Below, in pieces: positions 16,471-24,519 of a stretch of 64,000 nucleotides of DNA. Every line of letters begins with the position of its first letter. Position 1 is the stretch's first letter. This DNA is from JANWJE01 sp044326545. Lineage in GTDB: Bacteria; Chlamydiota; Chlamydiia; Chlamydiales; Parachlamydiaceae. The notes beneath the pieces were generated by a model that did no database searches, was not told the DNA's origin, and saw only the letters and a list, made by a program, of their open reading frames with translations. The position numbers and the translations under genes were made by a program. Location: the NCBI GenBank assembly GCA_044326545.1, contig JBIRBM010000003.1, positions 1 through 64,000 of the forward strand, given 5' to 3'.

Positions 16471-17336
16471 TGCAAAGGGATATTCAAGACTTTGCAACTT
16501 ATTTGATATCAGAAAAAGGTCTTTCTCTCCACACCTTAGAGAGTTATCAATGTGATATTCAAAGTTTTCTCTCTTTTTTGACCTCTTATGAGTTGAAAAA
16601 TTGGGGGGAATTAAAACAGCAGCATGTGATAGATTTTCTTGGAGAAAAAAAAACAACGGGTTATGCCTCTTCATCCATTTCACGCGCTTTAATCGCCATT
16701 AAGGTGTTTTTTCGTTTTCTTAAGCGTGAAGGGATCATTTCGCATAATATCACCCTCCTTTTGACAACCCCCAAAATATGGCAGCTGATTCCCGATGTTT
16801 TATCTCTCGAAGAGATGGAGCATCTTCTTAATCAGCCAAATCGTTCAACAATGAAAGGAGCGCGTGATCGGGCGATACTAGAAGTGCTGTATGCAACTGG
16901 AATACGGGTCTCCGAGTTATGCGGGCTTTGTATTCAAGATGTTGATGATGATTATCTGCGAATTAAAGGAAAAGGGGGGAAAGAGCGTCTTGTTCCGATA
17001 GGAAAACAGGCGATCTTTGCGATTGATCGCTATCTTCATTTTCGCGACGGCGGGGTGGAACAAGCACTATTTCTTGGGAGGGGAGGGAGCTCAATAGATC
17101 GCGTGACAGTTTGGAAAATTGTCAAAGGTTATGCAAAGCAAGCCGAGATAACGAAGCTCATCTCCCCTCACACTTTTCGCCATTCCTTTGCCACTCATCT
17201 TCTCGATAACGGCGCTGATTTGCGTGTGATTCAAGAGTTATTGGGCCATTCTAGTATTAAAAGCACTGACCGGTACACGCATGTGAGCTGCTCACACCTT
17301 CACGAGGCTTTTAGACATTTTCATCCTCGTCAATAA
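16467..17336 (+). CDS. xerD: Tyrosine recombinase XerD
   Basis: A 289-residue site-specific recombinase that resolves chromosome dimers at dif with its XerC partner. The N-terminal SAM-like core-binding domain covers about residues 1-95. The catalytic domain shows the arginine in ATGIRVSELCGL, the lysine in GKGGKERLVPIG, HTFRHSFATHLLDNGA with H-x2-R, LLGHSSIKSTDRYTH with the second His and the nucleophilic Tyr. All catalytic residues are present. The ending (HFHPRQ) resembles XerD more than XerC. Translation is coupled to the preceding gene. The last 45 bp overlap the 3' end of the convergent membrane-protein gene. Confidence 0.92.
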   Translation: MMQRDIQDFATYLISEKGLSLHTLESYQCDIQSFLSFLTSYELKNWGELKQQHVIDFLGEKKTTGYASSSISRALIAIKVFFRFLKREGIISHNITLLLTTPKIWQLIPDVLSLEEMEHLLNQPNRSTMKGARDRAILEVLYATGIRVSELCGLCIQDVDDDYLRIKGKGGKERLVPIGKQAIFAIDRYLHFRDGGVEQALFLGRGGSSIDRVTVWKIVKGYAKQAEITKLISPHTFRHSFATHLLDNGADLRVIQELLGHSSIKSTDRYTHVSCSHLHEAFRHFHPRQ

Positions 17337-17855
17337 CTCAGTCGTTTTTTTGATTTTTCGTGAAACTGGTTTAATTGGTGTGTGGTACTTTTTATTTTTG
17401 TTCGTCAAATGTTCATCAGAATGTTGAGGAAAAGTTGGCTGCGAAGAGCGGATTTTGCTTGTGCGGTAGAGTTCTGCACCCCATTGAGCTGAAAGATAGA
17501 GAGTTGAAGTGATTAAAGAAGTGGGCATTGTCCAAAGGACTAAATAGCCTCCTCCTCCAAAGAATATGACCCGCTCAACCCATGTTCTTTTAGCCATAAA
17601 GACAGTATTGACTTTTTCGACTAAAATCCGAACCTCTTTATCGAAAATAAATCCGACAACGAACCCTAAGGCAAATAAATTATGGTGAAGGTAAAAAAGC
17701 CCCCCGGGGATGATCACTTGCGCGATGATATCGAGAGTGGCGTTGACAACATTTTTAATTTTTGTATCAAGAGAGGTTTTTGCTAGATAAGAAACCCCTT
17801 CGGCAAACACACCGATCAAAGTGTGCTGATGGTAAGAACGTAGTGTGTCTATCAT
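17292..17855 (-). CDS. Hypothetical polytopic membrane protein convergent with xerD
   Basis: A 187-residue protein with a good AGGAG site upstream of its ATG. Three hydrophobic stretches are visible at about residues 40-53 (LDIIAQVIIPGGLF), 60-71 (LFALGFVVGFIF) and 95-120 (VIFFGGGGYLVLWTMPTSLI), followed by a basic, hydrophilic C-terminus (KIKKTTELLTRMKMSK). It overlaps the 3' end of xerD by 45 bp on the opposite strand. From memory, C. trachomatis also carries a hypothetical gene between xerD and an lcrH-type chaperone gene, so this order may be conserved; that needs a database check. Function is unknown. Confidence 0.65.
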   Translation of the reverse strand: MIDTLRSYHQHTLIGVFAEGVSYLAKTSLDTKIKNVVNATLDIIAQVIIPGGLFYLHHNLFALGFVVGFIFDKEVRILVEKVNTVFMAKRTWVERVIFFGGGGYLVLWTMPTSLITSTLYLSAQWGAELYRTSKIRSSQPTFPQHSDEHLTNKNKKYHTPIKPVSRKIKKTTELLTRMKMSKSLVKV

Positions 17856-18242
17856 AAATTCTCCTAGTTTAGAGAGGGTCTATAAGATACGATCGGCTGA
17901 TTTGTGTGCTATAGCAGCAAACAAGCTTGATGATATTTTGTAGACACTGTCTTAATCATATTATTATTCAATTTAAAATCAGTAAGCATGTGTATCAAAT
18001 GCTTGTCATTTTAATACATTCTGTATAAAAGGTAAACCGGCTATTTTGATGATTTCGTCACAGGAAACGTCAGAGCAAGAATGGTCAGATTAAAAACAGG
18101 CTCCTAATACGATTTGCAAGAAAGAAAGTCATATTTGAGCGCATCAAAGCCTCACGACCGAATGATTGTAAATGACTCCATATTAGTATATGGAGTCATT
18201 TAAGAATTTGTTGAGAAAATACGAGCCTTAAGGAAGAGGGGT
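17856..18242. other. 387-bp divergent intergenic region with regulatory hairpin
   Basis: This gap separates the membrane-protein gene (minus) from the SycD-like chaperone (plus). TTGTCA (18003-18008) and TATAAA (18024-18029) with a 15-base spacer are a weak promoter candidate. The perfect hairpin at 18170-18201 lies closer to the start. No open frame with a ribosome site was seen. Confidence 0.4.
18170..18201. promoter_or_regulatory. Perfect 14-bp hairpin in the leader of the SycD-like gene
   Basis: AAATGACTCCATAT (18170-18183), loop TAGT, then the exact complement ending at 18201. It lies 41 bases before the chaperone start. Without a T-tract it is more like an operator or a leader structure than a terminator. 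Confidence 0.6.
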
Positions 18243-18752
18243 ATGAAAAAAGATTTGAACGATTTTTACTTTTCTACAGAAGCGAAAGAAAAATTAAACA
18301 ATCCCCAATTGATGGTGGAAGAGTTGAATCAGGGTAAAGTGGCACAAGAAATCTTAAGAGTTCCTGACCGGGTGATGGCTCAATTTTACAAGGCAGCTTA
18401 TGAACTTTTTGAGGAAAAACGTTATCAAGACGCTTCTCATGCATTTCTTTTTTTAGTCACACTTAATCCTGATCACCATGAATATTGGCTTGGATTGGGG
18501 ATGGCGACACAGCTTAATCAAGATTACGAATCAGCAATTGATGCTTACGAAATCGCAGCGCTGTGCGATATTTCGAGTCCCGTTCCTTATTTTTATCTGG
18601 CAAAATGTCTCTTTGCTATCCATGATAGGGAAAGTGCTCTTCATGCCCTTGATTTGGCAATTGAAACAGCAGCAGAGACGGAGGAGTACAAAGAGCTTAA
18701 AGAACAAGCACAATTGGCCAAAGACATTCTTCTTAAAAATGAACATCAATAA
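18243..18752 (+). CDS. Type III secretion chaperone, SycD/LcrH family
   Basis: A 169-residue acidic all-helical protein matching class II T3SS chaperones that keep the translocator proteins soluble before secretion. Three TPR-like units are visible: FYKAAYELFEEKRYQDASHA, then PDHHEYWLGLGMATQLNQDY with AIDAYEIAALCDI, then VPYFYLAKCLFAIHD with ALHALDLAIE. Length and the WLGLG signature fit LcrH/SycD. GGAAG lies before the ATG. A perfect hairpin in the leader suggests specific control. No translocator gene is adjacent, so it is an orphan here. Proximity to xerD recalls the lcrH_2-xerD neighbourhood of Chlamydia (from memory). Confidence 0.85.
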   Translation: MKKDLNDFYFSTEAKEKLNNPQLMVEELNQGKVAQEILRVPDRVMAQFYKAAYELFEEKRYQDASHAFLFLVTLNPDHHEYWLGLGMATQLNQDYESAIDAYEIAALCDISSPVPYFYLAKCLFAIHDRESALHALDLAIETAAETEEYKELKEQAQLAKDILLKNEHQ

Positions 18753-18783
18753 GCTCCTTATAAGAAGGTGTTGAAGTATTGGG

Positions 18784-18835
18784 GATAGAAAATCGCCCTC
18801 AGGTCCCTATTAAAAAATCAGGAGCTGAGGGCGAT
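18784..18835. repeat. GGTCCCTATT hairpin repeat (copy 1), between convergent genes
   Basis: ATCGCCCTCAG (18792-18802) pairs exactly with CTGAGGGCGAT (18825-18835), with TCC/GGA extending inward. The left flank GATAGAAAATC and the motif CTC-GGTCCCTATT are shared with 55984-56011. It sits between the SycD-like gene and gatB, so it probably terminates both transcripts. Confidence 0.65.
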
Positions 18836-18850
18836 GATTGACCAAATCAC

Positions 18851-20329
18851 TCACTGCGATTTTTTTATCCGATCGCTAAGTAATTCATTCACAAGTTGAG
18901 GGGAGGCTTTACCTTTGCACAATTTCATCACCTGCCCGACTAAAAAGGCAAATGCTTTGTCTCGGCCAGCTTTAAAATCGATCACCGATTGCGGGTTTTC
19001 TACGAACACTTTATCCACGTAGCGTTCCACCTCTTCTTGATTATTTAATGGTTGATAATCAGGGTTTTGTGAAACGATCTCAGCCGGATCGACTCCCGGT
19101 CTTGCCACCATATCATCGGCAACCTTCTTGGCAATTTTTCCTGTTATTTTTCCTTCATCAATCAAATTGACAAGCGTTGCAAGATGATGAGGCTTTATCC
19201 CTATCGATAAAATCGATTTGCCGGTATCTTTAAAGCGTCCTGCAAATTCAATCAATAACCAATTCACTAAGCTACGAGGATTGGAACAGGTTGCAAGGGC
19301 GATTTCGAAATAATCAGCCAATGCTTTATCATTGATCAGAGAAAAGACGAGCTGATGCGACAATCCGTAATCTTTAATGTATCTGCGCTGTCGCTGAAGA
19401 GGGAGTTCCGGCAGCGATTCACTGATTTCTTTTATATAGGCATCACTCAGGATAATGGGGACTAGGTCGGGCTCTGGAAAATAGCGATAATCATCTGCCG
19501 TCTCTTTGCGACGCATTAAAACCGTCTCTTTTTTTTCTGGGTCCCATCGATAAGTGGCTTGTGCGATGACTTGGTCATGTGGAAGATGGGCATGAGTGAG
19601 ATATTCTTCTATCTGGCGATAGATTTCGGCTTTTAACGCCATTTCCATGAAACTAAAAGAGTTCATGTTTTTAATTTCAATTTTATTTCGAAGTGTTTTC
19701 TCACCCTTAGGACGAACAGAGATGTTTGTGTCGACCCGCAAAGAACCTTCCTCCATATTGCAGTCAGAAACATCGAGATATTGAAGAATCGCTTTGATGG
19801 TGGTTGCATAAGCGACAGCCTCTTGAGGAGTGTGGATGCAAGGTTCAGACACAATTTCAATCAAAGGGCAGCCTGCTCGGTTATAATCAACCCCTGCAAA
19901 AGAGGAAAAATGTTTAAGCATCCCTGCATCATCTTCTAGATGAACACGGTTGACTTGGAAGGTTCTCTCCTCTCCATTAATCTCTGTCATGACAGTGCCG
20001 CCAATCACGATTGGCTGATCATATTGAGTAATTTGAAAATTACGGGGACTATCCGGATAAAAGTAAGATTTTCTATCAAATTTACTAAACTTTGCAATGT
20101 GTGCTTGAATTGCGCATCCAAACTGAACCGCTTTTTTCACAGCTTCTTTATTAAGAACAGGCAAAGCGCCTGGTTGTCCGGTGCATACTTCTGTAATATT
20201 TGTATTAGGATCGTCGCCAAAGTGATTAGGCGCGCAGCTGAATAGTTTTGATTTGGTGTTCAGCTCAACGTGAATTTCAAGGCCAATGACAGCTTCCCAG
20301 TTGTCGTGATCGTGATGTTTATGGCTCAT
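18851..20329 (-). CDS. gatB: Asp-tRNA(Asn)/Glu-tRNA(Gln) amidotransferase subunit B
   Basis: A 492-residue subunit of the cytosolic GatCAB amidotransferase, which converts Glu-tRNA(Gln) and/or Asp-tRNA(Asn) using ammonia tunnelled from GatA. It shows the N-terminal WEAVIGLEIHVELNT signature, GQPGALPVLN, FDRKSYFYPDSP-type motif (SYFYPDSPRNFQITQ), DDAGMLKH, and a C-terminal YqeY-like helical tail domain (about residues 350-490) that binds tRNA. Its GTG/ATG start region overlaps the end of gatA by 4 bp, so translation is coupled. Full length, no defects seen. Confidence 0.95.
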   Translation of the reverse strand: MSHKHHDHDNWEAVIGLEIHVELNTKSKLFSCAPNHFGDDPNTNITEVCTGQPGALPVLNKEAVKKAVQFGCAIQAHIAKFSKFDRKSYFYPDSPRNFQITQYDQPIVIGGTVMTEINGEERTFQVNRVHLEDDAGMLKHFSSFAGVDYNRAGCPLIEIVSEPCIHTPQEAVAYATTIKAILQYLDVSDCNMEEGSLRVDTNISVRPKGEKTLRNKIEIKNMNSFSFMEMALKAEIYRQIEEYLTHAHLPHDQVIAQATYRWDPEKKETVLMRRKETADDYRYFPEPDLVPIILSDAYIKEISESLPELPLQRQRRYIKDYGLSHQLVFSLINDKALADYFEIALATCSNPRSLVNWLLIEFAGRFKDTGKSILSIGIKPHHLATLVNLIDEGKITGKIAKKVADDMVARPGVDPAEIVSQNPDYQPLNNQEEVERYVDKVFVENPQSVIDFKAGRDKAFAFLVGQVMKLCKGKASPQLVNELLSDRIKKSQ

Positions 20330-21801
20330 AGTGTCACCTCTTCATTGACAAAAGTTGGAACTGCATTGTGAAAAGGCAACACCTTTTCAAGGAGATGGGC
20401 AACACCGAGAACTTTTCGATCTTCTTTTTGCGATCCGATCAATTGAAGTCCAAGGGGCATTCCATTTTTTGTTAAACTGCTGGGTAAGCTGACTGCGGGA
20501 AGACCTGCTAGGTTAACGCCTACAGTATAAATATCTTGTAAATACATTTGAACAGGATCTTGAATAGAGCCCATCTCGAAGGCGGCAAACGGAGAAACGG
20601 GGGTGGCGATCAGATCACATTGACTAAAAGCATGTTTGTAGCTATCAAGAATTAATGTTCTCACTTTTTGAGCTTTCCGATAATAAGCGTCTTGATATCC
20701 TGATGAAAGAACAAATGTCCCTAGCATAATGCGTCGTTTGACTTCAGGTCCAAATCCTTCTTCTTTTGAAAAATCATACACCTCATCGAGGGTTTTGGCT
20801 CGAACAGAGCGATGTCCATATCGGATTCCATCGAACCTAGCCAGGTTTGTTGAGGCTTCAGCTGTGGCCAGAATATAATAAACGGCAATCGCGTGTTTTA
20901 GAATACTTAAGTCGATTTCAACAATTTGAGCCCCAAGGAGCTTCATTTTTTCAAGCGAATCCTCGAAAGCTTGACGGGGTTCATCAGATAAGTTATCTAA
21001 AAATTGCCAGGGAACTCCAATTTTCATTCCTTGAATTGAGTCTTTAAAATGATGCAAGTAGTCTTGCGGTCCTTCTTGAATACTTGTCGAATCTTTTGGG
21101 CAATGACGCCCTATCACTTCCATCAAAAGGGCTGCATCAGCAGTGTAAACGGAGAGGGGACCGATTTGATCAAGAGAAGAGCCATACGCGACAAGTCCGT
21201 AACGTGAAACGCGTCCGTAGGTTGGTTTAAAGCCTACAACCCCACAAAAAGCGCCGGGTAGCCGAACTGATCCTCCTGTGTCGCTCCCTAACGATAAAGG
21301 GCAAAAACGGGCGGAGACAGCAGCAGCAGATCCCCCTGAAGATCCTCCGGGTGTACAGTTCAAATTCCAAGGATTATATGTTTTTTGAAGGGCTGAGTTT
21401 TCCGTTGAAGAGCCCATGGCAAATTCATCCATATTCGTCTTGCCAATAATCATCGCATCTTCTTCCAAAAGGAGATCGACAACAGATGCTTGATAGGGAG
21501 CTTTGTAATGAGTTAAAAATTTCGATCCACAAGTTGCAATTTCCCCTTTGACTAAGATATTGTCTTTAATGGCAATTGGAATCCCGGCCAGTTTACCAAG
21601 CGGGTGGTTAGCTGCTCGTTTCTTATCTAATTGTTCGGCTCTTAAGAGTGCACTTTCCTCATAAATTTTTAAAAATGAGCCGATTTTTTTCTCAAATTTA
21701 GCGATGCGATCTAAATAATAGCGAGCAATGGAAACAGCGGTACGCTCACCACGCATAAATTGATCACGAATTTCAATAGCTGACTGACGATACATATTCA
21801 C
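20326..21801 (-). CDS. gatA: Asp-tRNA(Asn)/Glu-tRNA(Gln) amidotransferase subunit A
   Basis: A 491-residue glutaminase/amidase-signature enzyme that supplies ammonia to GatB. The Ser-cisSer-Lys triad is visible: lysine in IPIAIKDNI, the serine-rich TPGGSSGGSAAAVSARFCP, and the nucleophile region LGSDTGGSVRLPGAFCG, followed by VGFKPTYGRVSRYGLVA. The frame opens with GTG at 21801 after AAAGGG; an in-frame ATG at 21795 is the alternative. It lies 21 bp after gatC and overlaps gatB by 4 bp. Confidence 0.96.
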   Translation of the reverse strand: MNMYRQSAIEIRDQFMRGERTAVSIARYYLDRIAKFEKKIGSFLKIYEESALLRAEQLDKKRAANHPLGKLAGIPIAIKDNILVKGEIATCGSKFLTHYKAPYQASVVDLLLEEDAMIIGKTNMDEFAMGSSTENSALQKTYNPWNLNCTPGGSSGGSAAAVSARFCPLSLGSDTGGSVRLPGAFCGVVGFKPTYGRVSRYGLVAYGSSLDQIGPLSVYTADAALLMEVIGRHCPKDSTSIQEGPQDYLHHFKDSIQGMKIGVPWQFLDNLSDEPRQAFEDSLEKMKLLGAQIVEIDLSILKHAIAVYYILATAEASTNLARFDGIRYGHRSVRAKTLDEVYDFSKEEGFGPEVKRRIMLGTFVLSSGYQDAYYRKAQKVRTLILDSYKHAFSQCDLIATPVSPFAAFEMGSIQDPVQMYLQDIYTVGVNLAGLPAVSLPSSLTKNGMPLGLQLIGSQKEDRKVLGVAHLLEKVLPFHNAVPTFVNEEVTL

Positions 21802-21822
21802 TCATTTCCCTTTGATTTGAAT

Positions 21823-22119
21823 TCATTTGTTGATGACGAGAGGAACGCGAATCATTCCTCCAATATGGGAAGGGGCGTTCGCTAAAAATTTTTCACGATC
21901 TAATCCCTCTCCGATCACATCTTCGCGCATCACATTTGCCATTCCTTCTAATATGTGATTGCAGGGTGTGATGTTTTCCGTGTTGACCTCATCGAGCTGC
22001 TCAATATAAGCGAGAATTTTTTCTAGATCTTCTAGAAGAGAGGCTTGCTCTTCTTGGGTGCAATCGATTCGGCAAAGGCGAGTCAATTGTTGAATCGTTT
22101 CTTTATCTAATTTTACCAT
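21823..22119 (-). CDS. gatC: Asp-tRNA(Asn)/Glu-tRNA(Gln) amidotransferase subunit C
   Basis: A 98-residue small subunit that wraps around GatA and stabilises the GatAB complex. It has the expected acidic N-terminal helices (LEDLEKILAYIEQLDEV) and the proline-containing linker NITPCNHILEG, ending in a basic/hydrophobic tail. It is first in the gatCAB operon, with TAGGT upstream of the ATG. Gene order C-A-B matches that of other Chlamydiae. Confidence 0.93.
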   Translation of the reverse strand: MVKLDKETIQQLTRLCRIDCTQEEQASLLEDLEKILAYIEQLDEVNTENITPCNHILEGMANVMREDVIGEGLDREKFLANAPSHIGGMIRVPLVINK

Positions 22120-22199
22120 GCGTTACCTAAATAATCATTTATTTTAAAGCGAGTGTTCATTTTACTGGTGAGTAACAAAATTTGCAAGGTTGAGATGAG

Positions 22200-22493
22200 A
22201 TGGGTCAAGTGTATTTGAAAGTTAAAGATGTGGATGAATTTTTTATGGAGCTTCATTCAAGGTGTATGGGGAGAAATTGTTATTCACTCCTTGAAACGAT
22301 TTCTCAGATGGGGGCAACGATTGAAGAGGTTGAAAAATGGGCTCAAAGCAATGAGCAGTGGCTATATACAGTGCAATTGTGTTTGCAATTGTGCTGTTTA
22401 CATATTAACGAAGCTGAATTAATTGGAGGCCTTAGCGAAGAACAAGCCTTTTTCTACTTATCCCAAAATCGTTCATTGATAAATTTAAGTTAA
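22200..22493 (+). CDS. Hypothetical protein, 97 aa
   Basis: A small soluble protein I cannot assign. It has six cysteines, several as CLQLCCLH near residues 60-67, and a helical, acidic middle (GATIEEVEKWAQSNEQW). The ribosome site is weak (GAG before ATG). A terminator-like AAAACAG/CTGTTTT hairpin begins at its stop codon, supporting it as a real transcription unit. It may be translated upstream of the 648-residue hypothetical gene 77 bp further on. Confidence 0.45.
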   Translation: MGQVYLKVKDVDEFFMELHSRCMGRNCYSLLETISQMGATIEEVEKWAQSNEQWLYTVQLCLQLCCLHINEAELIGGLSEEQAFFYLSQNRSLINLS

Positions 22494-22518
22494 AACAGTC
22501 ATACTTAGAGCCTGTTTT
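22492..22518 (+). terminator. Possible terminator after the 97-aa gene
   Basis: AAAACAG (22492-22498) pairs with CTGTTTT (22512-22518), overlapping the stop codon. The 3' arm supplies its own T run. The stem is short, so the call is modest. Confidence 0.45.
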
Positions 22519-22569
22519 ATTCCAGCTCAAAGCCAGATTGTTTACCGTTTAAAATTTTAGAGGTTTTTC

Positions 22570-24516
22570 ATGACTGCAATTGGATCCTTAACAATCAGTG
22601 AAACTCAAAAAATTCTGCATGAATTACAACATCCACATCCAAATTTAAATAAAATTGGCCAAATCACAAAAGAAAATCGGTGGAGTTACTATTTTAATGC
22701 TTTTTTTCATCACTCTCAACCTCGGTGGCTAGAGCTTGTTCATAAAATCAATCGAACATTGGCCGATCAAGAAAAAAAAGGGATTAAAATTTTTGAACCT
22801 TCGATTCAAGAAGCTTCATTTTTAGAACAGGCGAAGCGTTACCGGGGGAAAAAAAAGATTTATTTTGATACGGTATTGGCAATCGGTCAACAGATTGAAA
22901 TGATGCAGAACGTCTCTTGGGAACTTAAGCAAGCGTATCACGAATTAAAGTGTCGCGAACTGGGGCTCCGATATGGTTTAGGAAAGCAAAATGGTGGATT
23001 GGATCCATTGAAAAATGCAGATTCCAAGCTTTTTGAGCAAATCAAAGGGTTGGCGCAAAAATGGAAAGATAAACAGGTCTTGTCCGTTGAGAAAAAACTA
23101 GATTCATTGCAAGAGGAGCAATTAAAAGAGCTTGCTCGGTATCCGGATTGGTTGAAAGTGGTGATTGAGAATCCTCAATATCTTTCAGAAGTGTTTAATT
23201 GGACTTTGCATAACTTTCAACGTGTTGAGATCATTGTTAAAAATGACGAAACAAGGCGAATGATTAAAGCCGCTTTGCTTCCAGCCAATTTGGGATATGT
23301 GCGCAATCTGGTGTTAACCAAGCCAGAAGAAGAGGTGATCGCCTATCGAAAAGTAGCAACAAAGAGTGCGCATGTTTCGAAACAGATTTTGACAGCCTCG
23401 ATTTATCATGGAAATTTCAATCAATTTGAGGCAAGCCAGCAGGAGAGAGTCAATATTTTAAATCCTTCAAACATCGTTCACTTTAAAGAAGGGCATTACA
23501 ATTTGACTGTTGCTGAATTATTTAAAGAATTGAGTCAGAAAGGGAAGCGTGAGGCGAATATCACCCTTTGCGCTGAATGGGGATTTTCTAATTTTCATCC
23601 GGTTAAAGGGAGATGGAACGATGATTTACAGAAATATGAAATGCCTTCAATGAAGGAACACGATTGGATTGACTATGCCCCTCCTTCTCGAATTGCTTCT
23701 CATGCAGAAATGGTACAACAATACGGCGATGATGTTATTAATTCACATTTCTTTTTTAAGGTGATGGCGACGCGCCAGCATAAAAGCTTGAAAGCTCTTG
23801 ATTGTCATGCGTATCTTCAGCTATGTGACCGGATGAAGGATGGGAATTGGAAAGTGGTCAATATTGGATTTTATGCCTACCGTTTTCAACAAGGTTTATT
23901 GGACGGCCTGTCACTTTTTTGCGCCACACTTGTGCGGGTCTTAAGCCTTCTTGACCAAAATAGCTATTATAGCCATCGACAAAGGGGGGAATACCCTATT
24001 TTTTGCCCGGATAATGCGAGGGATGATGTCTTGAAACGGGTTTACCAGGCGATGAAAACGGGAGGGGTTTTCCAGTTTGCAGGGCGCAACTGCGCCTATT
24101 CAGCCCAAGAGATTGTCAAGGATTTAAAAAACAAACAGATCATTGATGAAGAAGTGTCAAATTTTTTTAAAATTCCTTTAACAAAGGCAACCATTGGAGT
24201 GGGGCCAATAGATGGTTTAATCGCTTGGACTCAAAATAAATGGGAATGGGTGCAATGGGTTGTGATGACGCTCATCCACAGTCTGTTTCTTTCGCATCGG
24301 AGTCTGCATTTTGCAGGAAAAAAATACTCGGTTCGTCAACATTTTAATGAAGAGGGCCTTTATATCCACAACCCTTCTTTTCTCCATCAGCAAATTGAGG
24401 AGGGCTTGAAGAATAAAGGACCTTTTTCCAAAGGAGCGCTTTATTGGAGTCACACGGACGAAAAAAAATATCAAAGGAAAGCTCTTCTTTCTCAATCCAA
24501 GCATGAGGTGACTTAA
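22570..24516 (+). CDS. Hypothetical 648-aa protein
   Basis: A large protein I do not recognise, with AGAGG upstream of the ATG. There is no signal peptide. The N-terminal 150 residues are helical with charged heptads. The middle contains DYAPPSRIASHAEMV and KALDCHAYLQLCDRMKDGNW. Near residue 510 is GGVFQFAGRNCAYSAQ, where an Asn-Cys after a glycine-rich turn resembles the cysteine helix of papain-like proteases; IDGLIAWTQNKWEWVQWVV with LIHSLFLSHRSLHF follows. If it is a protease, a His partner is not obvious by eye. It lies directly upstream of the photolyase gene (3 bp), so they may share a transcript. A host-directed effector is possible but unproven. Confidence 0.6.
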   Translation: MTAIGSLTISETQKILHELQHPHPNLNKIGQITKENRWSYYFNAFFHHSQPRWLELVHKINRTLADQEKKGIKIFEPSIQEASFLEQAKRYRGKKKIYFDTVLAIGQQIEMMQNVSWELKQAYHELKCRELGLRYGLGKQNGGLDPLKNADSKLFEQIKGLAQKWKDKQVLSVEKKLDSLQEEQLKELARYPDWLKVVIENPQYLSEVFNWTLHNFQRVEIIVKNDETRRMIKAALLPANLGYVRNLVLTKPEEEVIAYRKVATKSAHVSKQILTASIYHGNFNQFEASQQERVNILNPSNIVHFKEGHYNLTVAELFKELSQKGKREANITLCAEWGFSNFHPVKGRWNDDLQKYEMPSMKEHDWIDYAPPSRIASHAEMVQQYGDDVINSHFFFKVMATRQHKSLKALDCHAYLQLCDRMKDGNWKVVNIGFYAYRFQQGLLDGLSLFCATLVRVLSLLDQNSYYSHRQRGEYPIFCPDNARDDVLKRVYQAMKTGGVFQFAGRNCAYSAQEIVKDLKNKQIIDEEVSNFFKIPLTKATIGVGPIDGLIAWTQNKWEWVQWVVMTLIHSLFLSHRSLHFAGKKYSVRQHFNEEGLYIHNPSFLHQQIEEGLKNKGPFSKGALYWSHTDEKKYQRKALLSQSKHEVT

Positions 24517-24519
24517 TTC

